Assembly (NCBI RefSeq): GCF_003096595.1
Contig: NZ_QEKO01000001.1
Span: 930,001-994,000, forward strand
Source of the DNA: Pusillimonas noertemannii
GTDB lineage: Bacteria; Pseudomonadota; Gammaproteobacteria; Burkholderiales; Burkholderiaceae_B
Reading direction: 5' to 3'
DNA: 64,000 bases
This document shows positions 9,388 to 19,651 of this stretch, piece by piece. The translations under genes and the position numbers were made by a program. Under the pieces are notes generated by a model. That model searched no databases, was not told the origin of the DNA, and was given only the letters and a program-made list of their open reading frames with translations. Positions within the stretch are counted from its first letter, which is position 1. Every line of letters begins with the position of its first letter.

Positions 9388-10989
9388 ATGACTTACGATG
9401 CAATCGTGATCGGGGCCGGACATCACGGCCTCATACTCGCGACCTATATGGCAAAGGCCGGGCTGAAGACCCTGTTGACCGAGCGGCGCCTGACCTATGG
9501 CGGCGGATTGAACACGGTGGAGGCCACCCTGCCGGGGTTCTACCATAACCTTCATTCGATCAATCATTTCCATATAGAGCACACGCCCTGGTATCGCGAT
9601 CTGCAACTGAGCGAAAAAGTACCCTACATCACTCCTCGGTACGAGCTGGGCCAGGCGCACCGGGACGGCTCCGCCCTGGTGTTCGGGCGCGACCTCGAGG
9701 AAACGGTAGCCAACATCGCTCGCTTTTCCAAGAAAGACGCCGCCACGTTCCGCGAATGGAATGCCAAGGCGGAAAGAATCACGACGGAAGTATTCCTTCC
9801 CGAGCGCTATGCCGAGCCCTTGCCCGCCGCCGAACGCGAGGCGCTGCTCGGACAGCATGCGCTGGGTCGCGAGTTCCTTGATGTATGCGGCCGCCAGCCG
9901 CTGGAGGTGGTCGAAGAGCTGTTCGAGAATGAACATGTGCGCCTGCTGTTCCTGTTCAAGGTCTCGCTGTTCGGCACCTGGCTGACGGACACCTTGAACA
10001 AGACTTCGCCCATGGGATCCGTGATCCGCGCCTTCGACCTGAAGACGGGCTATCAATTGTGCAAGGGAGGCAGCTTCAACCTGGCCCGCGGACTCATGGA
10101 GCGATACATCGAAGCCGGCGGCACCTATTGGAACCAGTGCGAGATAGAGCGCATCGTGGTCGAGAACGGACGCGCCACGGGCATCGAGTGCGCCGACGGA
10201 CGCAAGGCCAAGGCGTCGAGCTTCGTCGCGTCGACGGTGGATGTTCACCAGACTTTCGAGAACTTCATCGGCCGTGACCAGTTGCCCGAAGCCATGCGGC
10301 GGAAGGTGGAGGACTTCAAGTACACGACTTGGACGCTGTTCGGCCTGCATCTGGCATTGAAGGACATGCCGCGCTTTGCGGCGGAAAGCTTCGATCCCAA
10401 CATCCGGCTGACCCAGAAATGGAGCATTGGTGCGGACACCATGGAAGAGCTGAACGCCGCGCATGAGGACGTGAAGCTCAACAAGGTGCCCGAAATCATC
10501 CAGTTCGGCGCTGGGCCGCTCAGCGTGCTGGACCCCGCGCTGGCCCCCAAGGGCAAGCACGTTACCTACGCCTGGCACGTCATGCCGCACCATCCTGACC
10601 TGGGCGGCCAGAATTTCGAGGACTTCAAGCGCGAGTTCGCCGAGAAGATCGTCGACCGGTGGGCCGAGTACTGTCCCAACATGACGCGCGACAATATCCT
10701 TGGTCAGTACATTTATACCTCTCACGAGTACGTGCAGGAACTGCCCAATATGCGTGATGGCGACATCTTCATGGGGGCTTTGTCGGGAGACCAGGTCATG
10801 GACCGGCATTTCGGCTACAGGACTCCCATCCAGGGCCTTTACATGGCGGGCTCGGCCACCCATCCGGGCGGCGCGATCTCCGGAGGGGCGGGCTATATCG
10901 TCGCCGGCCTGGTCGCGGACGAACTGGGAATCAAGAAATGGTGGAGAACCGACGATCTGCGGTCGCGTCTGGCGTCGCTGGGAGGCTGA
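9388..10989 (+). CDS. FAD-dependent oxidoreductase, phytoene-dehydrogenase-like
   Basis: Flavoprotein of 533 residues. The N-terminal Rossmann motif VIGAGHHGLILATYMAKAG binds FAD. The C-terminal LYMAGSATHPGGAISGGAGY is the second FAD contact typical of the CrtI/PYROXD2-like NAD(P)/FAD-dependent oxidoreductases. The start follows a good Shine-Dalgarno (AGGGGAGA); codons from 9322 are poorly conserved. It leads an operon with a short-chain dehydrogenase 2 bases downstream and a decarboxylase-like protein, so the substrate is more likely a small ring or hydroaromatic compound than a carotenoid. The precise reaction cannot be assigned. Confidence 0.85.
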   Translation: MTYDAIVIGAGHHGLILATYMAKAGLKTLLTERRLTYGGGLNTVEATLPGFYHNLHSINHFHIEHTPWYRDLQLSEKVPYITPRYELGQAHRDGSALVFGRDLEETVANIARFSKKDAATFREWNAKAERITTEVFLPERYAEPLPAAEREALLGQHALGREFLDVCGRQPLEVVEELFENEHVRLLFLFKVSLFGTWLTDTLNKTSPMGSVIRAFDLKTGYQLCKGGSFNLARGLMERYIEAGGTYWNQCEIERIVVENGRATGIECADGRKAKASSFVASTVDVHQTFENFIGRDQLPEAMRRKVEDFKYTTWTLFGLHLALKDMPRFAAESFDPNIRLTQKWSIGADTMEELNAAHEDVKLNKVPEIIQFGAGPLSVLDPALAPKGKHVTYAWHVMPHHPDLGGQNFEDFKREFAEKIVDRWAEYCPNMTRDNILGQYIYTSHEYVQELPNMRDGDIFMGALSGDQVMDRHFGYRTPIQGLYMAGSATHPGGAISGGAGYIVAGLVADELGIKKWWRTDDLRSRLASLGG

Positions 10990-10991
10990 GC

Positions 10992-11762
10992 ATGGATCAT
11001 GGACCGATGAGCCTGCGGGACAAGGCGGTGCTGATCACCGGCGGCGGCCAGGGCATAGGCAGCACCCTGGTAGAGGCGTTCGCCCAGGCCGGCGCGCGTG
11101 TCGTGGCCGCCGACATACAGGAAGCCGCGGTGAGCACCCTGGCGGACAGTTTGCGCGAGCAGGGCTTGCGCGTGAATGCAGCCGCCCTTGATGTGACCGA
11201 CGAAGGGCAGATCCGGGCGCTGTCCCGAAGTCTTCGGGACAGCCACGGCGGGGTCGATGTGCTGGTCAATAATGCCGCGCTGTTCTCGACCCTCACCATG
11301 CAGCCCTTCGATGAGATCGAGCTGGATGTCTGGGAAAGAGTCCTCAAGGTCAACCTGACCGGCCCGTTCCTGTGCGCCAAGCACTTTACGCCGGTCATGC
11401 GCGAGAAGGGCGGCGGAAGAGTCATCAATGTGGCGTCGGGCGCGGTGACGCTCGGCCGCCCCAACTACCTGCATTACATCGCCTCCAAATCGGGCCTGGT
11501 CGGCATGAGCCGTTCCATGGCGCGCGAGCTGGGGCCTTACGGCGTGACGGTCAATGCGGTATTGCCGGGTTCGGTAGATACCGGCATCCAACGCGAAACC
11601 GTCACGCCCGAGGCCAAGTCGCGGATCGTGGCCATGCAGTGCATACCGCGCGGGCAGGTGCCGCAGGATCTGGTGGGCGTGATGCTGTTCCTTGCCTCCG
11701 ACTCATCCGCCTTCATTACCGGCCAGTCCATTACGGTGGACGGCGGCGCGACCCATTCATGA
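10992..11762 (+). CDS. Short-chain dehydrogenase/reductase (SDR)
   Basis: Classical SDR of 256 residues that oxidises or reduces an alcohol/ketone with NAD(P). Visible: the cofactor motif TGGGQGIG near the N-terminus, the NNAA structural motif, the catalytic Ser in the NVASGA segment, and the active-site YxxxK (YIASK). The C-terminal SSAFITGQSITVDGG is typical. The ATG lies 2 bases after the stop of the flavoprotein gene, so the two are translationally linked. An upstream in-frame extension into that gene is not meaningful. Confidence 0.92.
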   Translation: MDHGPMSLRDKAVLITGGGQGIGSTLVEAFAQAGARVVAADIQEAAVSTLADSLREQGLRVNAAALDVTDEGQIRALSRSLRDSHGGVDVLVNNAALFSTLTMQPFDEIELDVWERVLKVNLTGPFLCAKHFTPVMREKGGGRVINVASGAVTLGRPNYLHYIASKSGLVGMSRSMARELGPYGVTVNAVLPGSVDTGIQRETVTPEAKSRIVAMQCIPRGQVPQDLVGVMLFLASDSSAFITGQSITVDGGATHS

Positions 11763-11769
11763 GGGAACG

Positions 11770-12753
11770 ATGACGATCGATTTGTCTCTGGCATGCGGCC
11801 GCTATGATCGGACCGGCGCACTGCTGGATGGGCGGGTGGGAATCGAGGGATGCCAGGTCACCGCCGTGTCGCTTACCCCCGAGGAAACCTTCTTCCGGGT
11901 CTTCACCCAGCATGAATTCGACGTGGCGGAACTGTCATTCTCCACCTATCTGATCCAGACCGCGCGCGGTGAATGCGAATATATCGCTATCCCGGCATTC
12001 GTGTCGCGCGCGTTTCGCCATTCGGGCTTCTATGTGCGCACGGATCGCGTTAGCTGCCCCGGAGGCCTGCGCGGAAAGCGCGTGGGGGTGCCCGAATACC
12101 AGGTCACGGCGGCGGTGTGGGGAAGGGGGATCCTGCAGCACGAGTATGGCGTCCTGCCTTCCGAGATAAGCTGGGTGGCGGGTGGGGTCGAGGACGTGGG
12201 GCGGCGGGAAAAAGTGCATATGGACCCTCCGCCGGGCGTGGAGATCGTGTCGGCGGGCGACATGCCCCTGTCGCGCCAGCTGGCTCTGGGCGAGATCGAT
12301 GCGATCCTGGCGCCGCGCATGCCGTCCTGCTTCCGGGACGGGAGCGAGCATGTGGGCCGGCTGTTCCCCGATTCTCGGGTGGTCGAGGCCGACTACTTCA
12401 AGCGAACGGGTATTTTCCCCATCATGCACGTGGTAGGCATTCGAAAATCCCTGGTCCGGAAGCATCCCTGGCTTGCGGCCAGCACCATGAAAGCATTCCT
12501 CCAGGCGCGTGCGGCGGCGCTGCCCAGCCTGGATGATACGACCGCCCTGGCAACCAGCCTGCCCTGGCTGAACCAGGAGGCCGAGTTCACGCGTTCGGTA
12601 ATGGGCGAAGAGCCGTGGCCGTACGGCGTGGAGAAGAACGCCAGGACGCTGGAGGCCATGTTGTCCTATCACCATGAACAGGGTTTATCGCCACGCAGGC
12701 TTGCTCTGGAAGAAGTCTTTCATCCAGGGTCGATGCAGCAATTCAAGATCTAG
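11770..12753 (+). CDS. 4,5-dihydroxyphthalate decarboxylase-like / NMT1-like substrate-binding-fold protein
   Basis: Protein of 327 residues with no signal peptide. The N-terminus LSLACGRYDRTGALLDGRV, the segment FDVAELSFSTYL and GKRVGVPEYQVTAAVWGRGILQHEYGV closely follow the family that contains Pht5, 4,5-dihydroxyphthalate decarboxylase. This family shares the fold of NMT1/SsuA periplasmic binding proteins. The absence of an export signal and the neighbours (flavoprotein, SDR) favour an enzyme acting in the cytoplasm on an aromatic acid, but annotation as a binding protein is common. The start follows GAGGGA, 7 bases after the SDR stop. Confidence 0.75.
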   Translation: MTIDLSLACGRYDRTGALLDGRVGIEGCQVTAVSLTPEETFFRVFTQHEFDVAELSFSTYLIQTARGECEYIAIPAFVSRAFRHSGFYVRTDRVSCPGGLRGKRVGVPEYQVTAAVWGRGILQHEYGVLPSEISWVAGGVEDVGRREKVHMDPPPGVEIVSAGDMPLSRQLALGEIDAILAPRMPSCFRDGSEHVGRLFPDSRVVEADYFKRTGIFPIMHVVGIRKSLVRKHPWLAASTMKAFLQARAAALPSLDDTTALATSLPWLNQEAEFTRSVMGEEPWPYGVEKNARTLEAMLSYHHEQGLSPRRLALEEVFHPGSMQQFKI

Positions 12754-12763
12754 GAGTAAAGCC

Positions 12764-13060
12764 ATGACCAAGGCCGATTTGCGTGAACGTTACGCCGCCA
12801 TGTCGCTGGACGATACGTTGCCGAGCCGCCGCCAGCTCTATTACGGCGGCGGATGGCACGAGGGAGAGCAGGGCGAGGCGGCCCACGCAGGTTTTTCGGT
12901 TTGGAAAAACGTGCCGCCCTTCGAGCGTGGGCGGACGCTGCGCGAAGCGGCCCGCATCCTGCGTGAAAACGCGCTCGAGCTAGCTATGATCAAGGAAGAG
13001 TCACTGGAGGAGTTGTTGGAACATACCCGCCTGAAGAATGTGAACATCAACCTGGCTTGA
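12764..13060 (+). pseudogene. Collapsed aldehyde dehydrogenase relic (N-terminal pieces joined to the C-terminus)
   Basis: Open frame of 98 codons behind a good Shine-Dalgarno (AGGAG). RRQLYYGGGWHEGEQGE matches the extreme N-terminus of aldehyde dehydrogenases; WKNVPPFERGRTLREAARILRENALELAMI matches the helix about residues 50-85. It then jumps to ESLEELLEHTRLKNVNINLA, the family's C-terminal tail. About 400 residues, including the catalytic Cys and Glu, are missing, yet the frame is preserved across the inferred internal deletions. It may be expressed as a small protein but cannot be an aldehyde dehydrogenase. It probably completed the catabolic operon before decay. Confidence 0.7.
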
Positions 13061-13168
13061 TTACAGGGCGTTGTATGTAAGACGTTGGTGAAGCCGGCAT
13101 CATGCGGTGACAGTCCCATATCGGGAGCCAGGCCGCCATGCATGCCGTATAAAACATAGGAGACTTAT

Positions 13169-14344
13169 ATGCAACACCTGAAGAAACTGGGCGTCGGGAT
13201 GACCTTGGCGGCCGCCGCGGCGCTGGCGCACGCGCAACAACAGCCAGTCGACATCGGCTTCATCACCACCTTGTCCACGCCCGCCGGCTATATCGGCGAA
13301 GACGAGCGCGACGGATTCGGCCTTGCAGTCAAGCAGGAGGGCGGCAAGCTGGGGGGCGTGCCGGTGCGCATGCTAATAGAGGACGACGGCCTGAAGCCGG
13401 CAACGGGCAAGCAATCGGCCGAGAAAATGCTGCAGGATGGCGTGCGCCTGTTTACCGGGGTCAATTTTTCCAATGTGCTGATCGCCGTGGTGCCCTCGGT
13501 TCTGAAAGAAGACGCCTTCTACGTCAGCCTGAACGCCGGGCCGTCCAATTTCGCGGGCAAGGCCTGCCATCGCAATTTCTTCTCGGTCGCAATGCAGAAC
13601 GATGCCTTCGGCGACGCCGCCGCTCTGGCCGCCAACGACATGGGGGTCAAAAAGGTGGTGATCCTGGCCCCGGGCTATCAGGCGGGCCGCGATGCCTTGA
13701 CGGCTTTCAAGCGCTCTTACAAGGGCGAGATTCTGGCCGAGATCTACACCAAGCTCGATCAGTCGGACTTTTCGGTGGAGCTGGCGCGCATCAGGTCTTT
13801 GCAGCCGGACGCGATCTTCGAGTTCATGCCGGGCGGTGCGGGCATCAATTTCGCCAAGCAGTTCGCCAACTCGGGGCTGAACAAGAGCATCGAGATGGTA
13901 ACGACCCTGTACTCCATGGACGACCGCATGCTGGCGGCTACCGGCGATGCCGGCGAAGGATTCTACCTTAGCACCCAGTGGACCGCCGAGCAGGACAACG
14001 ACGCCAGCCGCGCCTTCGTCAAGGCGTTTGAGGAAGAGTACGGCCGGCGCCCGACGGTATACGCAGCAACCTCGTATGACACGGCGCGCCTGATCGCATC
14101 CGCGCTCAAGGCCGTGAACGGTGACATCAAGGGGCAGGCCGACGCCTTCCGCGAGGCCTTGCGCAAGGCCGACTTCGAAAGCGTGCGGGGCAAGTTCAAG
14201 TTCAACACCAACCAGTATCCGATCCAGGACTGGTATCTGGTCAAGGTCCAGCGCAATGCCGCCGGCAAGCTGGACTATGCGCCGGTGCGGAAGATAGCCG
14301 AAGATCTTACCGATCCCTACCACACCGAGTGCAAAATGGATTGA
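13169..14344 (+). CDS. Branched-chain-amino-acid-type ABC transporter substrate-binding protein
   Basis: Periplasmic binding protein of 391 residues in the LivJ/type I fold family. It has a signal peptide ending LAHAQ about residue 22, then VDIGFITTLSTPAGYIGEDERDGFGLAV, typical of the first lobe. No permease or ATPase genes follow; the next gene is ruvB on the other strand. The protein is therefore an orphan that must work with transporters elsewhere or act in sensing. Such orphans often sit beside aromatic-compound operons in Alcaligenaceae and Burkholderiales. It lies 108 bases after the dehydrogenase relic and could be co-transcribed. Confidence 0.87.
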   Translation: MQHLKKLGVGMTLAAAAALAHAQQQPVDIGFITTLSTPAGYIGEDERDGFGLAVKQEGGKLGGVPVRMLIEDDGLKPATGKQSAEKMLQDGVRLFTGVNFSNVLIAVVPSVLKEDAFYVSLNAGPSNFAGKACHRNFFSVAMQNDAFGDAAALAANDMGVKKVVILAPGYQAGRDALTAFKRSYKGEILAEIYTKLDQSDFSVELARIRSLQPDAIFEFMPGGAGINFAKQFANSGLNKSIEMVTTLYSMDDRMLAATGDAGEGFYLSTQWTAEQDNDASRAFVKAFEEEYGRRPTVYAATSYDTARLIASALKAVNGDIKGQADAFREALRKADFESVRGKFKFNTNQYPIQDWYLVKVQRNAAGKLDYAPVRKIAEDLTDPYHTECKMD

Positions 14345-14397
14345 CCCGCTTAGCCGTGCCGCGGGCCGCGGCTTGCCCGAGACCGAACCTTTGTGGT

Positions 14398-15465
<1,068 letters not shown>

Positions 15466-15538
15466 GGCTTGGTACGTAACAGAAGAAGTGCGGGATCAAA
15501 GGCAATCGTACACCAGTGCGGTGGCCCGCCGGCGATCG

Positions 15539-16111
15539 TCAACGTGACAGGGACTTCAATGCCTGCCGTATACCTTCGGCCACCTCGACACCCTCGGGCA
15601 GCGCCTTGAGTGCCTTTTGCGATTCGCTGCTGGAATAGCCCAGCGAAAGCAGGGCGTTCAGGATGTCGTCGTGGCCGGATGAGGGCCGGGCGGTATCCAC
15701 GTCCAGATCGGCGCCCATCTTGCCGCGCAGTTCCAGCAGCAGGCGCTCGGCGGTCTTCTTGCCAATGCCCGGCACGCGGGTGAGCAGGCCGGTCTCTTGC
15801 CGGGTAATGGCGCTGGCCAGGTCCTGCACCGACATGCCCGACAACACCGCCAGCGCCGTGCGCGCGCCGATGCCCGTTACCTTGATCAGCGAGCGGAAGG
15901 CGGAGCGCTCTTGCGCGGTAAGGAAGCCGAACAGCACGTGGGCGTCCTCGCGCACGGCCAGGTGGGTGTACAGCGACACCCGCGCGCCGTTCTCGGGCAG
16001 GTCGTACAGCGTGCTCATGGGCACGTCGATTTCGTAGCCCACGCCGCCGACGTCCACACAGACAGTGGGGGGGGTCTTTTCCAGCAATGTGCCGGTGATG
16101 CGTCCTATCAT
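15539..16111 (-). CDS. ruvA: Holliday junction DNA-binding protein RuvA
   Basis: Tetrameric junction-binding subunit of 190 residues that loads Ruv[13 protein letters not shown] at the N-terminus starts the OB domain. The helix-hairpin-helix repeats ([13 protein letters not shown] and [18 protein letters not shown]) are clear, and domain III ([12 protein letters not shown]) is at the C-terminus. It lies 52 bases downstream of ruvC and upstream of ruvB in one operon. Confidence 0.98.
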   Translation of the reverse strand: MIGRITGTLLEKTPPTVCVDVGGVGYEIDVPMSTLYDLPENGARVSLYTHLAVREDAHVLFGFLTAQERSAFRSLIKVTGIGARTALAVLSGMSVQDLASAITRQETGLLTRVPGIGKKTAERLLLELRGKMGADLDVDTARPSSGHDDILNALLSLGYSSSESQKALKALPEGVEVAEGIRQALKSLSR

Positions 16112-16163
16112 CGATACATCCTTGCAAGGCCGGGCATCCCGGCGGGTACTCGAAAGTGTGAAA

Positions 16164-16709
16164 TCAGCCGGTGAGGCGACCGGCGCGCAGCCTGAGGCCG
16201 CGCCTGGAGGGCAGCCCCGCGGCTTGCGTCAGCCTGTCGGCCATGGGGCCGATATGCGCGTGGCAGATGGCGCAGGCCAGCGCGTCGGCCGAATCGGCGG
16301 CGGGCAGGCCGTTAAGCTGCAGAAGGTGCTGGACCATGGCCTGCACCTGCTCTTTGGCCGCATGGCCGTTGCCGACCACTGATTTCTTGATCTGAAGCGC
16401 CGTGTATTCGTGCACCAGCAGCCCATGGTCGGCCAGCGCGCACATGGCGGCGCCGCGGGCCTGGCCCAGCAGCAGGGTAGACGTGGGATTGGTGTTGACG
16501 AACACTTTCTCGAGCGCGGAAACGGTGGGCGAGGTTTCGCGCACGATCTCGCGGACATTGTCCAGTATGACCTTCAGGCGCTGGGCCAGCGGCTCATCGG
16601 CGGGGACGACGATGGTGCCGCTGGTAACGTATTGCAGGTGCGACCCTTGGGCATCGATGACGCCGAAGCCCGTGCGCCGCAGGCCGGGGTCGATGCCCAG
16701 GATGCGCAT
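16164..16709 (-). CDS. ruvC: Crossover junction endodeoxyribonuclease RuvC
   Basis: Holliday junction resolvase of 181 residues. The N-terminal [19 protein letters not shown] contains the first catalytic aspartate (Asp7); the second acidic residue is in SALEKVFVN, and the C-terminal acidic pair lies in [13 protein letters not shown]. Its ATG overlaps the purH stop by one base (TGATG), showing translational coupling. The C-terminal tail is slightly extended and basic. Confidence 0.97.
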   Translation of the reverse strand: MRILGIDPGLRRTGFGVIDAQGSHLQYVTSGTIVVPADEPLAQRLKVILDNVREIVRETSPTVSALEKVFVNTNPTSTLLLGQARGAAMCALADHGLLVHEYTALQIKKSVVGNGHAAKEQVQAMVQHLLQLNGLPAADSADALACAICHAHIGPMADRLTQAAGLPSRRGLRLRAGRLTG

Positions 16710-18301
16710 CAGTGGCGGAAGTGCCGAACGCCGGTCAGCACCATGGCTATGCCGCGCTCGTTCGCGGCGGCGATGACCTCGTCGTCGCGCACGCTGCCGC
16801 CCGGCTGGATGACGCAGGTGGCCCCGGCCTCGGCCACAACGTCCAGGCCGTCGCGGAAGGGGAAGAAGGCGTCTGAAGCCACGGCGGATCCGGCCAGGCT
16901 GAGGCCGGCGTTGGCGGCCTTGATGGAGGCGATGCGGGCGGAGTCGATGCGGCTCATCTGGCCCGCGCCGACGCCCACCGTCATGCCTTGCGACGTGAAC
17001 ACGATGGCGTTGGACTTGACGTACTTGGCCACATGCCAGGCGAACATCAGGTCTTGCATCTGCTGCTCGGTGGGCGCCTTGGCGGTAACGACCTTCAGGC
17101 CGGCCGGCGTGAGCTGGTGATCGTCGGGCGTTTGCACCAGCCAGCCGCCGCCCACGCGTTTGACGTCGAAGGCGTTGCCGCCCTGGCCCGTCGGAATCTG
17201 CAGCACGCGCACGTTCTTCTTGGCGGCAAAGACTTCGAGCGCCTCGGCGTCGTAGGCCGGCGCCAGCAGCACCTCGACGAACTGTTGCGAGGTAATGGCC
17301 TGGGCCGTGGCGACGTCGACCGCGCGGTTGAAGGCGATGATGCCGCCGAAGGCCGAGGTGGGGTCGGTTTTATACGCCTTTTGATAGGCTTGCTCGGGCG
17401 TTTCGGCCACTGCCACGCCGCAGGGGTTGGCATGCTTGACGATGACGCAGCCGCATTCCTGCAGCGTGCGCACGCACTCCCAGGCGGCGTCGGCGTCGGC
17501 GATGTTGTTGTAGGAAAGCTCTTTGCCCTGCAGCTGGCGCATGCTGCCCAGCAGGCCGGCCTGCACGGGCTGGTCGACATAGAAGGCGGCGGACTGGTGC
17601 GGGTTTTCTCCGTAGCGCAGCGCCTGCTCTTGCCGCAGTTGCAGGGTAAGCGTGCCCGGCCATTCGTTGCGCGCCGGCGCGGCCTGCTGCGTAGGCTCGG
17701 CCTCGGCCAGGCTGCTGAGGTAGGCGGCGATGGCTCCGTCGTAGGCGGCCGTGTGGGCATAGACCTTGGCGGCCAGTTCAAGGCGCAGGCCGTAAGAGGG
17801 CACGCCCGGGTCGTCGATGTCGGCCAGCACCCGCTGGTAATCGGCGGGGTCGATGACCACCGTTACGCCGCCTTCGGCCGTGCCGTGGTTTTTTGCGGCC
17901 GCACGCAGCATGGCGGGCCCGCCGATGTCGATGTTCTCGACCGCATCGGCAAAGCTGCAATCAGGCTTGGCGATGGTTTCGCGGAAGGGGTACAGATTGA
18001 CCACCAGCAGGTCGATGCGGTCAATGTCGTGTTCTTCCATGGTCTTCAAGTGCTCGGCGCTGTCGCGCCGGCCCAGCAGGCCGCCGTGGATCTTGGGATG
18101 CAGGGTCTTGACGCGCCCGTCGAGGATTTCGGGAGAGCCGGTGTGCTCGGCCACCTCGGTAACAGCCAGCCCCGACTGCAGCAGCAGCTTGGCCGTGCCT
18201 CCGGTGGAGAGCAGGCGCACGCCGCGTTGGGCGAGCGCCTGGGCGAATTCGACGATACCGGTTTTATCTGAAACCGAAAGCAGGGCGGTCTGGATGTTCA
18301 T
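16709..18301 (-). CDS. purH: Bifunctional AICAR transformylase / IMP cyclohydrolase PurH
   Basis: Catalyses the last two steps of de novo IMP synthesis; 530 residues, the usual length. The N-terminal IMP cyclohydrolase domain starts [18 protein letters not shown] and includes STGGTAKLL. The AICAR transformylase domain contains the KHANPCG motif and ends with the typical [12 protein letters not shown] ... [13 protein letters not shown]. It lies 28 bases after fis and overlaps ruvC by one base in the same minus-strand operon. Confidence 0.97.
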   Translation of the reverse strand: MNIQTALLSVSDKTGIVEFAQALAQRGVRLLSTGGTAKLLLQSGLAVTEVAEHTGSPEILDGRVKTLHPKIHGGLLGRRDSAEHLKTMEEHDIDRIDLLVVNLYPFRETIAKPDCSFADAVENIDIGGPAMLRAAAKNHGTAEGGVTVVIDPADYQRVLADIDDPGVPSYGLRLELAAKVYAHTAAYDGAIAAYLSSLAEAEPTQQAAPARNEWPGTLTLQLRQEQALRYGENPHQSAAFYVDQPVQAGLLGSMRQLQGKELSYNNIADADAAWECVRTLQECGCVIVKHANPCGVAVAETPEQAYQKAYKTDPTSAFGGIIAFNRAVDVATAQAITSQQFVEVLLAPAYDAEALEVFAAKKNVRVLQIPTGQGGNAFDVKRVGGGWLVQTPDDHQLTPAGLKVVTAKAPTEQQMQDLMFAWHVAKYVKSNAIVFTSQGMTVGVGAGQMSRIDSARIASIKAANAGLSLAGSAVASDAFFPFRDGLDVVAEAGATCVIQPGGSVRDDEVIAAANERGIAMVLTGVRHFRH

Positions 18302-18329
18302 GAAAAAGCTGAAGAATGAGAAAAGGGAT

Positions 18330-18569
18330 TCAGGGTTGGAGATCGTGGGCCTGGAGCTTCTTGCGCAGGGTGCTTCGGGTGATGCCCAGCATTTCGGCCG
18401 CGCGCGACTGGTTGCCGTGGGCTTTTTCGAGGGCTACCTGCAGCACGGGGCGTTCGACGCAGCGCATGACCATGGCCAGCATGTCATGGGGTTCGGAATC
18501 GCCCAGGTCGGAGAAATAGCGCTCGAGGCTGTCGCGCACGCATTGCTCTATGGGGTTGATGATGCTCAT
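18330..18569 (-). CDS. fis: Fis family nucleoid/DNA-binding protein
   Basis: Small DNA-bending protein of 79 residues. The C-terminal HTH ([29 protein letters not shown]) is the Fis signature. The N-terminus is shorter than in E. coli Fis (98 residues), as usual in betaproteobacteria. It sits 30 bases after dusB, the classic dusB-fis pairing, and 28 bases before purH. Confidence 0.95.
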   Translation of the reverse strand: MSIINPIEQCVRDSLERYFSDLGDSEPHDMLAMVMRCVERPVLQVALEKAHGNQSRAAEMLGITRSTLRKKLQAHDLQP

Positions 18570-18599
18570 AGTGGATAGTGAAGGTTTTTTGTATTTGGC

Positions 18600-19616
18600 T
18601 CAGGCGGCCAGGGCCGCCGGCGTGGTGCAAATCGGCTCGTTGGGTGGGTACTGGTCAAACCATTGTTCGAGCGCGCGGACCTGGTCGGCGGTATGTTCCG
18701 CCTGGTTGATGCAGGTTATCAGACTTTGGACGCCCGGCATATCGGCGAGGTACCAGCCGATATGCTTGCGGGCCGAACGTACGCCGGTGAACTCGCCGTA
18801 AAATCGATAGTGGTCTTCGAGGTGCTCGAGCAGGCATGCACGCAATTCGCCGAAGACGGGCGGGGGAAGATGGGTTCCCGTTGCCAGAAAATGTGCGATT
18901 TCGCGGAAGATCCAGGGGCGGCCCTGTGCGGCCCGGCCGACCATTACCGCGTCGGCCCCCGTATACTGTAATACGTATCGGGCTTTTTCGGGAGTGTCGA
19001 TATCGCCGTTGGCCACCACGGGTATCTCCAGCGCCTGCTTTACCCGCCTGATGGTGTCGTATTCGGCCTGGCCCTGGTACATGTCGGCGCGTGTGCGCCC
19101 ATGCAGGGTCAGTGCGGCAATGCCAAGGTCTTGCGCCAGCAGCGCGATGCGCAGCGCATTGCGCGAGGCGGCGTCCCAGCCGGTGCGGGTCTTCAGGGTA
19201 ACAGGCACGCCATGGGGCTTGCAGGCCCGCACCACGCTTTCAAGTATGCGCGCCACCAGGGCCTCGTCGCGCAGCAGAGCCGAGCCCGACGCCACATTGC
19301 ACACTTTTTTCACGGGGCAGCCCATGTTGATGTCGATGATGCGCGCGCCCTTGCCGATATTGAACAGGGCCGCCTCGGCCATCATGTCGGGGTCGGAGCC
19401 GGCGATCTGCACGGCGACGGGCTCGGTCTCGCCCTGATGGTCCAGGCGCCTGGACGACTTGACGCTGTTCCATAGCCGAGGATTGCTGGCCGCCATTTCG
19501 GATACGGCATAACCCGCTCCCAATCGCTTGCAAAGCTGGCGGTAGGGACGATCGGTCACCCCCGCCATGGGGGCGACGAACACGGGATTGGGAAGTTGCC
19601 ATGGGCCGATGCGCAT
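18600..19616 (-). CDS. dusB: tRNA-dihydrouridine synthase DusB
   Basis: FMN-dependent enzyme of 338 residues that reduces uridine to dihydrouridine in the tRNA D-loop. Visible: N-terminal VFVAPMAGVTDRPYRQL, the GCPVKKVCNVASGSAL motif with the conserved active-site cysteine region (about 99-113), the HGRTRADMYQG motif and the phosphate-binding GADAVMVGRAAQGRPW. The C-terminal helical domain is complete. It lies between the flavin monooxygenase gene (35 bases upstream) and fis. Confidence 0.95.
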   Translation of the reverse strand: MRIGPWQLPNPVFVAPMAGVTDRPYRQLCKRLGAGYAVSEMAASNPRLWNSVKSSRRLDHQGETEPVAVQIAGSDPDMMAEAALFNIGKGARIIDINMGCPVKKVCNVASGSALLRDEALVARILESVVRACKPHGVPVTLKTRTGWDAASRNALRIALLAQDLGIAALTLHGRTRADMYQGQAEYDTIRRVKQALEIPVVANGDIDTPEKARYVLQYTGADAVMVGRAAQGRPWIFREIAHFLATGTHLPPPVFGELRACLLEHLEDHYRFYGEFTGVRSARKHIGWYLADMPGVQSLITCINQAEHTADQVRALEQWFDQYPPNEPICTTPAALAA

Positions 19617-19651
19617 GAAGCGATTTTACCCTACCGGTTTGCGTGGCTCGG

